A DNA stretch of 64,000 nt from Unio delphinus. Lineage: Eukaryota; Mollusca; Bivalvia; Unionida; Unionidae. Numbering within the stretch: position 1 is the first letter of the stretch; every line of letters begins with the position of its first letter. A program made the translations under genes and the position numbers. A model generated the notes under the pieces. That model saw nothing but the letters and a program-made list of their open reading frames with translations. It had not been told where the DNA came from and did not search any database. The stretch is from positions 678,501 through 742,500 of the forward strand of contig JAQISU010000180.1 of assembly GCA_029339505.1 (NCBI GenBank), given 5' to 3'. Below, piece after piece: positions 12,301 to 23,506 of the stretch.

Positions 12301-12866
12301 AAGTGTTTACTGACACCACACTATTTCAATTTTTTATACCCTTATTTTTCTCAGTTTTAATTTATTAATTAATCAGTTTGGACTCTATTTCTATGATGAT
12401 GCGCAACTTAGTTGGTTTAGTCTTCTGTTCCAAATTAGATATGGTTTTGAAACTTACTAATCCTCAAGTACATTTATACCCTCGATTACTGTTGTATTAA
12501 ACTCCATTTTTTTGCAAGTTCATTTATCTAATTCATGACAATTATTTCTTTGTGATCTGAAAAATTATGAACCTATGAGAGTTTTGAACAATTTAAAAAC
12601 ATGTGAGTATATTAATTGATCAGTAGCGGAACTAAACTTACACATACGACCACATTGTGAACGATGTACATATACTGTGTACGTAGTAAAAGAAACGTAT
12701 GAAACGAAAATAATTCTATTTAAAAGATGCACATATACAATTTACATATTAAAAGTAAATGCTTAAATCTCAATGAATTTCATTTGAACGGTTTTAAGGC
12801 AGGAACAGAGATGTTTATGGTGTAAGCCAATAATTTGATGAAATGAAAGAAAACAGATACACTACA
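9354..12866. other. Non-coding, no recognisable gene
   Basis: AT-rich, no clear gene. A minus-strand open frame at 10770-10985 has splice-like flanks but no recognisable domain. The upstream promoter and first exon of the discoidin gene may lie here. Confidence 0.45.
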
Positions 12867-12906
12867 ATTAAAAATTGTATCGCAGTCTCATAAAATAAAG
12901 TGCAAG

Positions 12907-14304
12907 TTGTATCTCAAAGTATCATAAATAAATTGTAAAATGTATATAACAGAAATGGACTCCATCTTGTATCTCAAAGTATCATAAATAAATTGTAATA
13001 TGTATATGACAAAAATGGACTCCATATTGTATCTCCCAGTATCATAACATAAATTGTAAAATGTATATAACAGAAATGGACTCCATATTGTATCTCAAAG
13101 TATCATAAATAAATTGTAATATGTATATGACAGAAATGGATTCCATCTTGTATCTCAAAGTATCATAACATCCATTGTAATATGTATATGACAGAAATGG
13201 ATTCCATCTTGTATCTCAAAGTATCATAAATAAATTGTAATATGTATATGACAAAAATTGACTCCATCTTGTATCTCAAAGTATCATAACATACATTGTA
13301 ATATGTATATGACAAAAATGGACTCCATATTGTATCTCAAAGTATCATAACATACATTGTAATATTATATGACAAAAATGGACTCCATCTTGTATCTCAA
13401 AGTATCATAATATACATTGCAATATGTATATGACAAAAATGGACTCCATATTGTTTCTCACAGTATCATAACATAAATTGTAATATGTATATGACAGAAA
13501 TGGACTCCATCTTGTATCTCACAGTATCATAACATACATTGTAAAATGTATATGACAACAATGGATTCCATATTGTATCTCAAAGTATCATAATATACAT
13601 TGTAAAATGTATATAACAGAAATGGACTCCATCTTGTATCTCAAAGTATCATAACATAAATTGTAATATGTGTATGACAACAATGGACTCCATATTGTAT
13701 CTCAAAGTATCATAACATAAATTGTAATATGTATATGACAGAAATGGATTCCATCTTGTATCTCAAAGTATCATAACATAAATTGTAATATGTATATGAC
13801 AAAAATGGACTCCATATTGTATCTCAAAGTATCATAACATAAATTGTAATATGTATATGACAGAAATGGATTCCATCTTGTATCTCAAAGTATCATAACA
13901 TAAATTGTAATATGTATATGACAAAAATGGACTCCATATTGTATCTCAAAGTATCATAACATAAATTGTAATATGTATATGACAGAAATAGATTCCATCT
14001 TGTATCTCAAAGTATCATAACATAAATTGTAATATGTATATGACAAAAATGGACTCCATATTGTATCTCAAAGTATCATAACATAAATTGTAATATGTAT
14101 ATGACAGAAATGGATTCCATCTTGTATCTCAAAGTATAATAACATAAATTGTAATATGTATATGACAAAAATGGACTCCATATTGTATCTCAAAGTATCA
14201 TAACATAAATTGTAATATGTATATGACAGAAATGGATTCCATCTTGTATCTCAAAGTATCATAACATACATTGTAATATGTATATGACAGAAATGGACTC
14301 CATC
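12907..14304. repeat. 61-bp minisatellite, ~23 copies, with 122-bp higher-order region
   Basis: Unit of about 61 bp opening TTGTATCTCAAAGTATCATA and closing with GACAxAAATGGAxTCCATxx. Early units vary (ATAAATAA versus ATAACATA), while from about 13735 to 14285 two variants alternate strictly: ACAGAAATGGATTCCATC and ACAAAAATGGACTCCATA. Pairs of units therefore form a 122-bp higher-order repeat present about 4.5 times. A degenerate half unit precedes the array at 12867. No coding potential. Confidence 0.97.
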
Positions 14305-15545
14305 ACTAACGTAGTACTGACAATGTGATGAATGTTCACTTTCAAAGTAAGAACGCTGCCTCTATCTGTATATAATTAAATTTAACTTGTCTATGACGTC
14401 GATTTGTTTTACACTGCCTTGTGCTATATTTCCTTTCTGCATATATTTATTCTTGAGGGCGAAACAGTGAGGTTAAAACCTTGAGGCGGATAAAACTGGA
14501 GAACTTTATACGGGTGGTCACCAACTCTCGCACATCCTATAACCAAGCTTCGAACATGGTACCTGAAACAATGCAAAGTGGGCATGCTACCAAGGTACAA
14601 TGTGAATGATTAGAGATAATTAAGGTATATAACCCATACCTACCTTTCATTGTTAATCCGTAAATATTCTAAGTGCTTTAAAGGCCTTTTCTTCTGCAGG
14701 ACGGGAATACGTTCAGTGATTAAAAAAAAAAAAACAGTCGCTCGCGAAAACTTAGATGAAAGTGATCTAACGCCTCTTTGAAGCTGCGATGATATGAAGA
14801 ACTTATTCACAACTGTTCCTACAAGAAAGAGATACTATTGCTATAAATTACCAGATAAACACCTTTACTGGAAAGTAGTCCAGAGAATAAGCAGCGAAGA
14901 ATATATTAGTCTCTCGTAGAAAGGAAACCGATATAAATACCATAGAATTCGCCTAGGGTATCGGGATGACTCCAATTAAAATCACCTTTTATCTAGCCCA
15001 GCATTGAAAGTAAACATGCGGCCTATGAAATACCAATGTAACCAGTAACAATGTCACGCATAAACGCTGTCACATTAAAGGATATAGTTAAAAGTAAATA
15101 CCGGCCCTTATTAAGAGGAAATAGACCCAAGGATGGAATGGCGGATCAGTACCGTTTCTAGACGTGTACCTGTATAAAGAGTGTTATTATTTAGTTGGTA
15201 AACTAATGAAAATCTGTCGACAAAAACGACAGTGAGTTGGAACATTAGAAACAGCTGCATTCAGAATCACTGAGAATACCAGGAACAAAATGAATGTAGG
15301 AGGCGACTGACATCAAGTCATTTCAGATAATATGTTCTTACATTTTATGATTGTTAGTGATCAGGCATATACATAATTGCCAAGCCATTCAAATACAACG
15401 TGGGCCTGGTTTTTAAAAGAAAAACGAAACTAAAATAGCGTAAACTGTATAGACAGGAGAGAAAACAACAAGTGCGTTACACACGAAAATTTCCTTCATT
15501 TTATACAGTTAAAAAGAGAAAGAAATAAAGAAAAATAAATAAATA
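14305..15545. other. Non-coding, no recognisable gene
   Basis: No gene, array or RNA recognised between the minisatellite and the AAT microsatellite. Confidence 0.5.
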
Positions 15546-15548
15546 AAC

Positions 15549-15587
<39 letters not shown>
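15549..15587. repeat. (AAT)n microsatellite
   Basis: About 13 AAT/ATA trinucleotides. Confidence 0.95.
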
Positions 15588-15588
<1 letters not shown>

Positions 15589-15746
15589 GCAATGTATCCA
15601 CAATCAATTTACTTTTTTTAAAAGAAGTCAGTCTACCAAATACCATTTCCAACGAAATAAATCAGACATTTGCCCTCATTCGATAGGCACGAAAATGTTC
15701 GATACCAAAGTAATGTTCAGTATCAATAGTCAGTGTATGCCCTATT

Positions 15747-16061
15747 CTAATCCACCTTGCTGCTTGACTTTTCTAGGTTTCGTACTGACTGTGTGAATTT
15801 AATGTTGGTGTTGATATTTATTGTTTGAAGTAAAGGATGTAAATGAGAAAGTTTTTGTGTTCTGATCAGACTGGCCTTAGTTTTACCATCATTCATCTGC
15901 AACTTGTTACATGTCATCCATAATGTCACATCAGAAATGCACCTCTCTACTCCTCGGATGGTAGCATCAACTACAGTTTGGTGGCTAGACTTGTATATTT
16001 GGGTGTCATCAGCGCACAATTGGTGGGACACTAGGTGATGATCTATGACACCTGACACCAC
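15747..16061 (-). pseudogene. LINE reverse-transcriptase fragment (CR1/Rex-like)
   Basis: A 104-codon frame without a genuine ATG. It reads HQLCADDTQIYKS, then CISDVTLWMTCNKLQMN and KTKASLIRT, then IKFTQSVRNLE. This is the region around the RT catalytic loop, where the usual YADD or FADD appears as CADD, followed by the conserved W-NKLQLN and K-T-LI motifs of CR1/Jockey-type LINEs. It breaks off soon after the NLG-type position. No endonuclease or 3' end is attached. A 5'-truncated, decayed insertion is likely. Confidence 0.8.
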
Positions 16062-16181
16062 AACAAAAGCTCAGCTGGGCTGGAGTGTATTCCATTTGCA
16101 GATACAATTTATGTCCTGTTGACTAAGTAGGACTGTAAGGCTGTATTTGTAAATGCCAAATACGTGCTGGAGACTGTGAAG

Positions 16182-16263
<82 letters not shown>
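16182..16263. repeat. (AT)n microsatellite
   Basis: About 40 AT dinucleotides. Confidence 0.97.
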
Positions 16264-16266
<3 letters not shown>

Positions 16267-16771
16267 TACAGTTCTCAAAATGTTTTGTGTAAAATCATGA
16301 CATTGGCTTTATTTGTATAATTCCTTTTTCTCAACGAAAAGGCTGTGTTCGTCTACTCATATCCGACCGATGGTGCCTACGAAGGTACAGTTATACAGCT
16401 TGTCTTTAAATATTTAAGATATGGGATATTAACGACTGTTGCTTGGTGTTGACTGGGTGTGCAAAAGGTTTTATAGCCCTGACCAACGTGTTTTATTTTT
16501 GCTTTCCCTATCGTGAGACAAAATTAGTTTTAAATGAAAATTCGTATGTGCAATAATTAATCAATGAGATCTCGGGGATTTTATGGACACTGTTCGAGTT
16601 TTAAAACGTCACCCTTTAAACGATACAGACACCTAGATGGAGCTACACTTTCATATGTGTAGCAGACAATGAACTTAACAATTTAAGTATAATATGCCTC
16701 CCTGCACGCCCTTAGGTCATATCTAAGACTCACTAGGCGCTCAGCATTACAAATTCACTTTGAAATCTGAT

Positions 16772-17190
16772 GCATACATTTAAACGATTACGATGTCAAG
16801 TTGAACGGTGTGGGAGTTGATATTACATACATTTAAATGATTATTATTTATGTTGAACGGTGTGGGAGTTGATATTACATACATGTCAGTGATTAATATT
16901 TCCTATCGAACGGTGTGGGAGTTGATATTGGATACATTTGAATGATTAATATTTTATGTTGAACGGAGTGGGAGTTGATATTACATACATTTAAATCATT
17001 AATATTTCATATTGCTCGGTATGGCAATTGATATTACAAAAATTCATATTTCATTATTGAACGGTGTGGGAGTTGATATTACATACATTTCAATAATTAA
17101 TATTTCATGTTCAAAGATGTGGGAGTTTATATTATATGCATTTCAGTGATTAATATTTCATGTTGTAACGGTGCGGAAGTTGATTGTATA
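16772..17190. repeat. ~52-bp degenerate tandem array, ~8 copies
   Basis: Units share a GAACGGTGTGGGAGTTGATA core followed by TTACATACATTT and an AT-rich ATGATTAATATTT segment. Copies differ by substitutions and small indels; one unit near 17015-17055 is shortened. Confidence 0.9.
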
Positions 17191-17343
17191 TACATATCGA
17201 TGAGAAATATCATATGTGTACATCTTTGTTTTCAACAAATGCACTGAAAATAATCAGAATAGTTTTATCCCCAAAAATACAATCCAACTTTCACTTTCAC
17301 TGAGAACGATTAATTTATTTGTTCATGTACAAACTTTGGAGAG

Positions 17344-17555
17344 TAGGAGTGGTCGAGTGGTCTCAAGCGCTCACCATTACGGATCACTGACATCTTATCC
17401 TTTGTCTACATGGGTTTGAGTCTAAGGTATGGCCAATGCGTGAGAAAGCTTGCCAGTAGCTTCTTCCTTCACCAGTGATACTGCCCACCATGTATATATA
17501 GACTATCTTTGCTGAAAATGGCGTTAAACCCTGAACAACAACAATAACAACAAAA
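17344..17555 (+). mobile_element. tRNA-derived SINE (full length)
   Basis: The head GTGGTCGAGTGGTCTCAAGC is a pol III A-box-like tRNA start (Ser/Leu type) and GGGTTTGAGTC about 50 bases later is B-box-like. The tail reads GCTGAAAATGGCGTTAAACC followed by an (ACA/ATAAC)-rich end. Molluscan SINEs with this tRNA head and a GGCGTTAAAC tail are known to me as a group; I do not assign a family name. Confidence 0.75.
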
Positions 17556-18399
17556 CTCGGGTTATGTTGTTCGTGCAAAGACTATTATTGTGGTGTAAGG
17601 GGTGCTCATGGTTGGGTAGCACCTCTGGTGGGAGTAGCAGTCGTATCCTCTTGGGGGTAGCTAGTCCACCTTTGGTCCTCACTTGGCACCCAGCTCTCAC
17701 CTGTGGCTCCAAGAAGCTGTAGCATGCACAGCGGCCACACCACGGGTAACGGCTTTGACTGGCCTTCTAAAGCAGGTGAGTCAGGGATTGTCACCCCTCG
17801 CATGTGAAGACTGGACCCGGCGGACTGCGCGGAGGAACCACCAGCTGGTCAACGGGCAAAAAGACGGACCCAGCAAAGCGATGTGGAGCGCTAAGAGCAC
17901 GGCAAGACACGTAGGACGCCTTGGTCATCCACTGCATCCAGTCTCCATTCCGGCCGTCTTGACTACGTCATGCCACTGGAGAAAATGGACACTGGACGAG
18001 AGAGTGAGGCTGACGTAGCGCAACTCTCCCTCATTTTAATCCAATTCACGCGCAAGTCATTCATGTCGTCATCATCTTCATCTGTTCCAAGTCCTGCGGC
18101 GATGGGCGAGTTGCGACGCGGCAGGTGTGGATGCACTGGCAGCCTTAGTGGCGGACCTGCACGCAGGCGGCTCAGGCCATAGGGTCGTCTTCCATTGACC
18201 TGAAGCAGAAATGGATCTCGGCAGCCGTCTGAGCGACTAAGCAGACCTTTTTAGGATAGCGCTGCTTACCTCCCTAGCCTGAGGAAGGGGCTAGAAAAGG
18301 TGCCCCCAAAAAAGCCTGCTTCAACCACCCCGACCAGCTTACCGCGGCTGAAGGGAATCCCATTCTTGCGGTCGAAACACAAAGAAAACCCAAAAGGTT

Positions 18400-19065
18400 C
18401 CACTCACTCTTGGTGCGTGGAACATATGCACTCTACAGGATCGTGCAGAGGCTGACAGACCGGAGAGAAGAACTGCCCTGATTGCAAGAGAACTTGCCCG
18501 CTACAAGATTGAGATAGCAGCACTGAGTGAAACTCGCTTGGCCGACGAGGGCCAGCTGACTGAAGTTGGAGCTGGATACACCTTTTCCTGGAGTGGACGT
18601 GGCACTGATGAACGTCGTGAGGCTGGAGTTGGTTTCGCAGTCAAGTCGAGTTTGGTGAATAAGATCTCTACCTTGCCAAAGGGGATTAATGACAAATTAA
18701 TAATAATGAGGCTACCGTTACATGGAAATAAGCAAGCCACACTCATTAGTGCTTATGCACCAACCATGACAAGCTCGGAGGAGGCCAAAGACAAGTTCTA
18801 CGACGATCTGGAAGCCCAAATTGCTGCGGTACCAAAGTCAGATAAACTAATCATTCTTGGTGATTTTAACGCTAGAGTTGGCGCGGACCATATCTCGTGG
18901 AAGGGAGTTATTGGTAGACATGGCATTGGCACCTGCAACAGCAATGGACTTCTGCTCTTGAGGGTGTGTGCAACTTACGATCTTCTGATCACAAATACTG
19001 TATTCCGTCTGCAGAACCGTAATAAAACAACTTGGATGTACCACGGTCTAAGCATTGGCATATGA
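18400..19065 (+). pseudogene. LINE endonuclease domain
   Basis: The frame is open from at least 18400, reading LGAWNICTLQD, then IAALSETRLAD, the APE motifs with the catalytic Glu in SET. Further on are SAYAPTM, LIILGDFNARVG (Asp/Asn catalytic loop) and NGLLLL. The frame is lost just before the final Asp-His motif, which appears in the next frame as HWHMIDYILV and TDHRLL. So the endonuclease is complete in parts but shifted by an indel near 19035-19060. It nicks target DNA to prime reverse transcription in the family. Confidence 0.88.
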
Positions 19066-21499
19066 TCGACTACATCTTAGTACGTGGGACTGACAGGCAG
19101 GATGTCCGGGTGACTAAAGCCATGTGTGGTGCTGACTGCTGGACTGACCACAGGCTGCTGATTTCCAAGATGAATCTCAGAATTAAACCTCCCAGACGTC
19201 CACAGGGAATCAAAGTCCCAAAGCGGCTCAATATCTCCAGGTTGAAATTATGCAACACTGAGCATGATTTGTCTACAGCTATAAAAAGCCAGCTAGAAAC
19301 CACATACTCTGACACCAACGACGTAGAGAAATGCTGGGCGACCTTCAAACATCTGGTGTACTCTACCGCATCTGAAACCCTTGGCATAACTGCGCGAAAG
19401 CACCAAGACTGGTTTGACGAGAACTGTGAAGAAATACAGTCCCTGCTAGAGGAGAAGCATCGTCTCCATCGAGCGTACACCATCGACCCCAAGTCCGCTG
19501 CAAAGAAAGATGCATTCAGCAGGGTCCGCCAATCTGTGCAGAAAAAACTGCGCGAGATGCAGGACACATGGCTGAGCCGAAAGGCTGTTGATATCCAATC
19601 CTTTGCCGACAGACACGACATGAAGAATTTCTATAGCGCTCTTCGTGATGTTTATGGCCCAGTAATAGCAGGCACAGCCCCTCTATTGAGCACAGATGTC
19701 AGCACTCTGATAACCGAGAAGGAGAAGATACTGGAACGCTGGGCGGAACACTTTGACGGTGTCCTCAACAGACCCTCTTCCATCAATGAGGAAGCTATCA
19801 ACCGTCTACCACAGGTGGAGATCAACGAGAGACTGGCTGACCCTCCAACAGTGCAGGAAACTCATAAAGCCATTGAGCTCCTGTCTAATGGAAAAGCTCC
19901 AGGAGCAGACTCCATCCCAGCTGAGATCTACAAGTCTGGTGGGCCTTAGCTAGTGGAAAGACTAACAGAGATGTTCTGTGGGATGTGGAAGCAGAAACGC
20001 ATACGACAGGAATTCAAAGATGCATACATCGTCCATATTTACAAGCGCAAAGGCAATCGCCAATCCTGCGACAACCATAGAGGAATTGCTCTACTCTGCA
20101 TCGCAGGTAAGATCCTCGCCAGGCTACTGCTGAACAGACTCACAGAGCACCTTGATCATGGCCTACTACCAGAAAGTCAGTGTGGCTTTAGAAAGGAGAG
20201 AGGCACCATCGACATGATCTTTGCTGCCAGGCAGATGCAAGAAAAGTGTCTTGAGCAAAATGTCAAACTATACACCACCTTCGTAGACCTGACTAAGGCA
20301 TTCGACACTGTCAGCAGGGAAGGCCTTTGGAAAATTATGGCCAAATTTGGATGTCCAGAGGTCTTCATTGAAATGGTGATGCATTTTCATGACGGCATGC
20401 TTGCCAGAGTTCAGGACCAGGGCAACTACTCCAAACCCTTTGCATTCACGAATGGCGTGAAACAAGGATGCGTTTTAGCCCCCACTCTCTTCAGCCTCAT
20501 GTTCTCCGCAATGTTGATGGATGCTTTCAAGGACAGTAATTTGGGAGTAGGTCTCTGTTACCGTATGGATGGGAAGTTATTCAACCTGAGGCGGCGTCAA
20601 ACCAAATTCAAAGTCCAAATTGAGAACATTCACGACCTCCTGTTTGCAGATGACTGCGCCCTCAATTCCAACACGGAGGCAGGCATGCAACAGAACATGG
20701 ACCTGTTTTCCACAGCGTGCACTAACTTCGGACTCACCATCTCTACCAGCAAGACCGAGGTTCTGCATCAGCCAGCCCCTTGAGAAGATTACCTGGAACC
20801 ATCTATCACTGTCAATGGCCAAAAGCTCCGAAATGTAGACAGGTTCACATACCTTTGCAGCACTCTCTCACAAGCAGTTCACATTGATGATGAGGTCAAC
20901 ACAAGGATTGCCAAAGCCAGTGTAGCTTTTGGCAGACTCCGCTCTAATGTCTTGGACAGGAGAGGCATCAGGCTTGCCACCAAACTAAAAGTCCTGTGAA
21001 AACTATTGAAATTAGATGGCAGAACAGGGTGCCGGACACAGAGGTGCTAACGCAGACTGGCATGACAAGCATCCACACCATGCTGTGCAAGGCACAACTC
21101 CGATGGACTGGCCATGTCGCCCGCATGCCGACAGAACGCCTACCCAAGAAAATCTTCAATGGAGAACTGTATCAGGGCAAGAGATCTCATGGCGGTCAAA
21201 AAAAGAGGTACAAGGACACCCTCAAGGCCTCGCTAAAGAACCTAGGCATTGATCCTAAAAGCTTGGAGAGTGTCGCTGCTGATCGATCTGCTTGGCAAAG
21301 TCAAGTTAATGCCGGTGCGGCAGCCTTTGAGCACAAAAGACTGGTGGACGCAGCTGAGAAACGTGATCTGCGCAAATCCAGAAACAGCAGTTCTGCAATT
21401 CACAGTCAACAACCTGCACACCCATGTCCCCACTGCAACAGACTATTCCGGGCCCGGATCGGACTGATCAACCATCTCCGGACCCACCCTCAATGAATC
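19032..21499 (+). pseudogene. LINE reverse transcriptase and C2H2 C-terminus
   Basis: After the endonuclease's TDHRLL motif comes a ~230-residue linker, then the RT: NGKAPGADSIPAEIYK, an HRGIALL segment, CGFRKERGTIDMIF, TTFVDLTKAFDTV (motif A Asp), GVKQGCVLAPTLFS (motif B), LLFADDCAL (motif C, 20643-20654) and the thumb. A TAG at 19947 and TGA at 20781 interrupt it. Text after 20995 resumes at QNRVPDTEVL, missing the segment normally between KLKV and this point. The end is CPHCNRLFRARIGLINHLRTH, a C2H2 zinc finger, and a stop at 21497. All motifs are on one strand and collinear. Confidence 0.9.
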
Positions 21500-21649
21500 G
21501 ATGACATTGAATGGTCCTCATCGACATCGATGGACAAACATCATTATTGACAAGGTGACTGATATTTTCGCATATTACTCCCTTCACAATGAAACCAATA
21601 TTCATTGCATTTAAAACGTTTGTGTGTGATTTGGGATGTTTAACTTAGA

Positions 21650-21848
21650 TTCTACAATTTTTCAGTCATATCGTTGACACTAGGTCGAGCAGTCATTACA
21701 CTAACCTCTTAATGCTGAGCGCCAAGCGAGGTAGCTGCTAGTACCACCTTTTTTGTATCAGTCTTTGGAGTGACTCAGCCGTAGTTCGAGACCACGACCT
21801 CATGCATTTGAGGCGGAAACTCTAATCACTTAGACCACCGGAGTGGTC
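21650..21848 (-). mobile_element. SINE, minus strand (same family as 48735-48995)
   Basis: Read on the minus strand it starts CCGGTGGTCTAAGTGATTAGAG, an A-box-like tRNA head, then GTCTCGAACTACGG (B-box-like), GGTACTAGCAGCTACCTCGC, ATTAAGAGGTTAGTGTAATG and a tail with GATATGACTGAAAAATTG. The copy at 48.7 kb shares these landmarks in the same order. Confidence 0.7.
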
Positions 21849-22665
21849 AATTCTATTATAACCATTTGTCATTTTGAGAAAATCTGTTTTAATAAACTTG
21901 CTATATCCGAAGGTGACGTGGACATTTAAATACTTTCAATCAGTATTTTATGAGTGCTTTAAAATAAATCAATACTAAATGCCAAGCCTCAGTAACACAA
22001 GAATGTTTTTCCATTTAAGCGAATTGATTTCTATCAAAATAGACGACAGTGAATCAATTGAATTTATTTAAAGAACATTCAATCCAGATTTGTGGATGAA
22101 TACAAAAACACGCGAAAGGAAATCTGGAAAGTCAGGTTAAGTTTGCAAATAATAGCTTTAACAAAACGCAAGAAACTTGATTATTTACCTTATTCTCGAT
22201 GATCAGTATGTCTCAAGTGAACAGAAAGTACTTCAAATTATCCCTGCACATAATCTGGTTATTAACTCGCTATGAATTGCATCATGTTATTCCCTGAAGT
22301 CATGGATGATTCAATCGTAACTAAGCTCACATCACTCTGCTGAACAAATTGCCCAATACCACCTCTAAATATCATACAGTGAAGTGCTCTCTTATTTTCA
22401 GTGTTTGATTTTGCGAAGGGACACCTTTTTATTTCGCTAAAGTGAGCATAGATGCCTCGTACATGTTTGAACTATGCCGGTAACTTCTACTATGTTTGTA
22501 GTGAAGTGACGTTTGAATCACAATAGGGCAGCATAACTACTATGGTTAACAAAAAAGCGTATCACCATTATTTTGGCTGAATAATTGCAGATCTGGACAG
22601 TGGGTGGGCCCTACACATGTTGCAATACTTATGCAACAAAGTTTCGCCTATAGTTGAACAGGAAA
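21849..22665. other. Non-coding, no recognisable gene
   Basis: AT-rich spacer before the interrupted CYFC ORF. Its promoter may lie here; none is identified. Confidence 0.45.
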
Positions 22666-23085
22666 ATGAAATGTATGCCTTTTGCAGTGCCAGTTAGTTG
22701 GGGAGAGCCAACTGATCATAGCAGCAAATGTTATTTCTGCATTGTGCCTCTAGCTGAGAAAGGTGTGTCAAAGAAGAAAAAGTGGGGACTGCACTATTCA
22801 AACATTTCATCAACTATACGCCCTGTAACCAACGGAAAAGGACTACCGGTTTCTGATGCACCAGAATCATTCTCACTTGAGTCAGACGAGGAAGAGGAAG
22901 AGAATAAAACTTCTAGTCTTGAACAGCAGCAGAGGCGTCAATTTAGCAAATCAAGGCTTCTTCGAAATCATAAAAATCGTCACTTTGGCCAACTAAGACT
23001 TCCTTGTAAATATTTTATAGAGGCTCATTTGGCAAACAAAAAGGTATCACGGTACCAATTGTTTTTCCATAGACCTCAATGCTAA
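22666..23085 (+). pseudogene. Interrupted ORF (CYFC-type protein) fused to proviral repeat
   Basis: From ATG at 22666 the frame reads WGEPTDHSSKCYFC, a WG-P-H-CYFC signature I recall from a multicopy invertebrate protein of unknown role, followed by RPVTNGKGLPV and an acidic ESDEEEEE run. At 22919-22924 the sequence TTGAAC is the proviral target duplication. From 22925 the same frame runs through the proviral terminal repeat (QQRRQFSK...), and from 23043 into the nested composite element, stopping at 23083-23085. So only about the first 85 residues are original. The missing part resumes beyond the right proviral end at 41069, where the same frame reads LITxGELNFLVRDVSL with one TAA. Function unknown. 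Confidence 0.75.
22925..23042 (+). repeat. Copy 1 left terminal inverted repeat, outer part
   Basis: Reverse complement of about 40921-41068, lacking roughly 24 bases near its tip. Shared blocks include GAGGCGTCAATTTAGCAAAT, CTTCTTCGAAATCATAAAAA and TAAATATTTTATAGAGGCTC. It is separated from the inner part by the nested composite insertion. Confidence 0.92.
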
Positions 23086-23506
23086 TATCTGGAGAGATAA
23101 ATATATTTTCTATCCTAATTTAGCGTGCATCTCACACACTGTTATAGAGAACAATGTTAGATTGTCAATTTGATGATGACAAAACCAGGTACTCCATTGC
23201 ATTTAAGAGAGATAACTCTGCTGGAACTAGACAGGGGTATGAGTTATCTAGTCACAACATACCTATTTTCAGTCATGTGTATTACATTTTCAAAAAATCA
23301 TAAAAAATACAAAATATGATCTATATAGGAATTAACATAAATTCACATGTTGCCAAGAGGCTAAACTATTTTTTAAGCCTAACAGAAAGTACAACTCTTA
23401 CATAATCCACCAATCAAAGCTTGTGTAGTTGTTTACTTTGGACTGCAATGGACCCTACACCTTATGCACCGCCCAGCTGGTCATGCGCAATTGGTACCGT
23501 TATACC
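23043..23506 (+). repeat. 464-bp MITE-like unit, copy 1
   Basis: The ends are near-perfect inverted repeats: GGTATCACGGTACCAATTG at the left and CAATTGGTACCGTTATACC at the right. It is small, has no credible gene, and has a second copy at 25553-26016; this fits a MITE-like element. Confidence 0.85.

Larger units (their letters stand above)
17585..21545 (+). mobile_element. Non-LTR retrotransposon (LINE) with C-terminal zinc finger, near full length
   Basis: A GC-richer block than its surroundings. In order: a ~0.8-kb 5' leader, an apurinic-type endonuclease, a reverse transcriptase, and a C-terminal extension ending in a C2H2 finger, then a short 3' tail containing GAATCGATGACATTGA and GATGGACAAACA. 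It is disabled by one frameshift (about 19030-19065), an in-frame TAG (19947-19949), an in-frame TGA (20781-20783), and an apparent ~0.1-kb deletion near 20995. The order and motifs resemble the RTE-related LINEs often mis-annotated as craniofacial development protein 2; clade not settled. Confidence 0.88.

Noticed and set aside
12907..14304. CRISPR-like regular spacing
   Set aside because: The whole 61-bp unit repeats with no unique spacers; it is a eukaryotic minisatellite.
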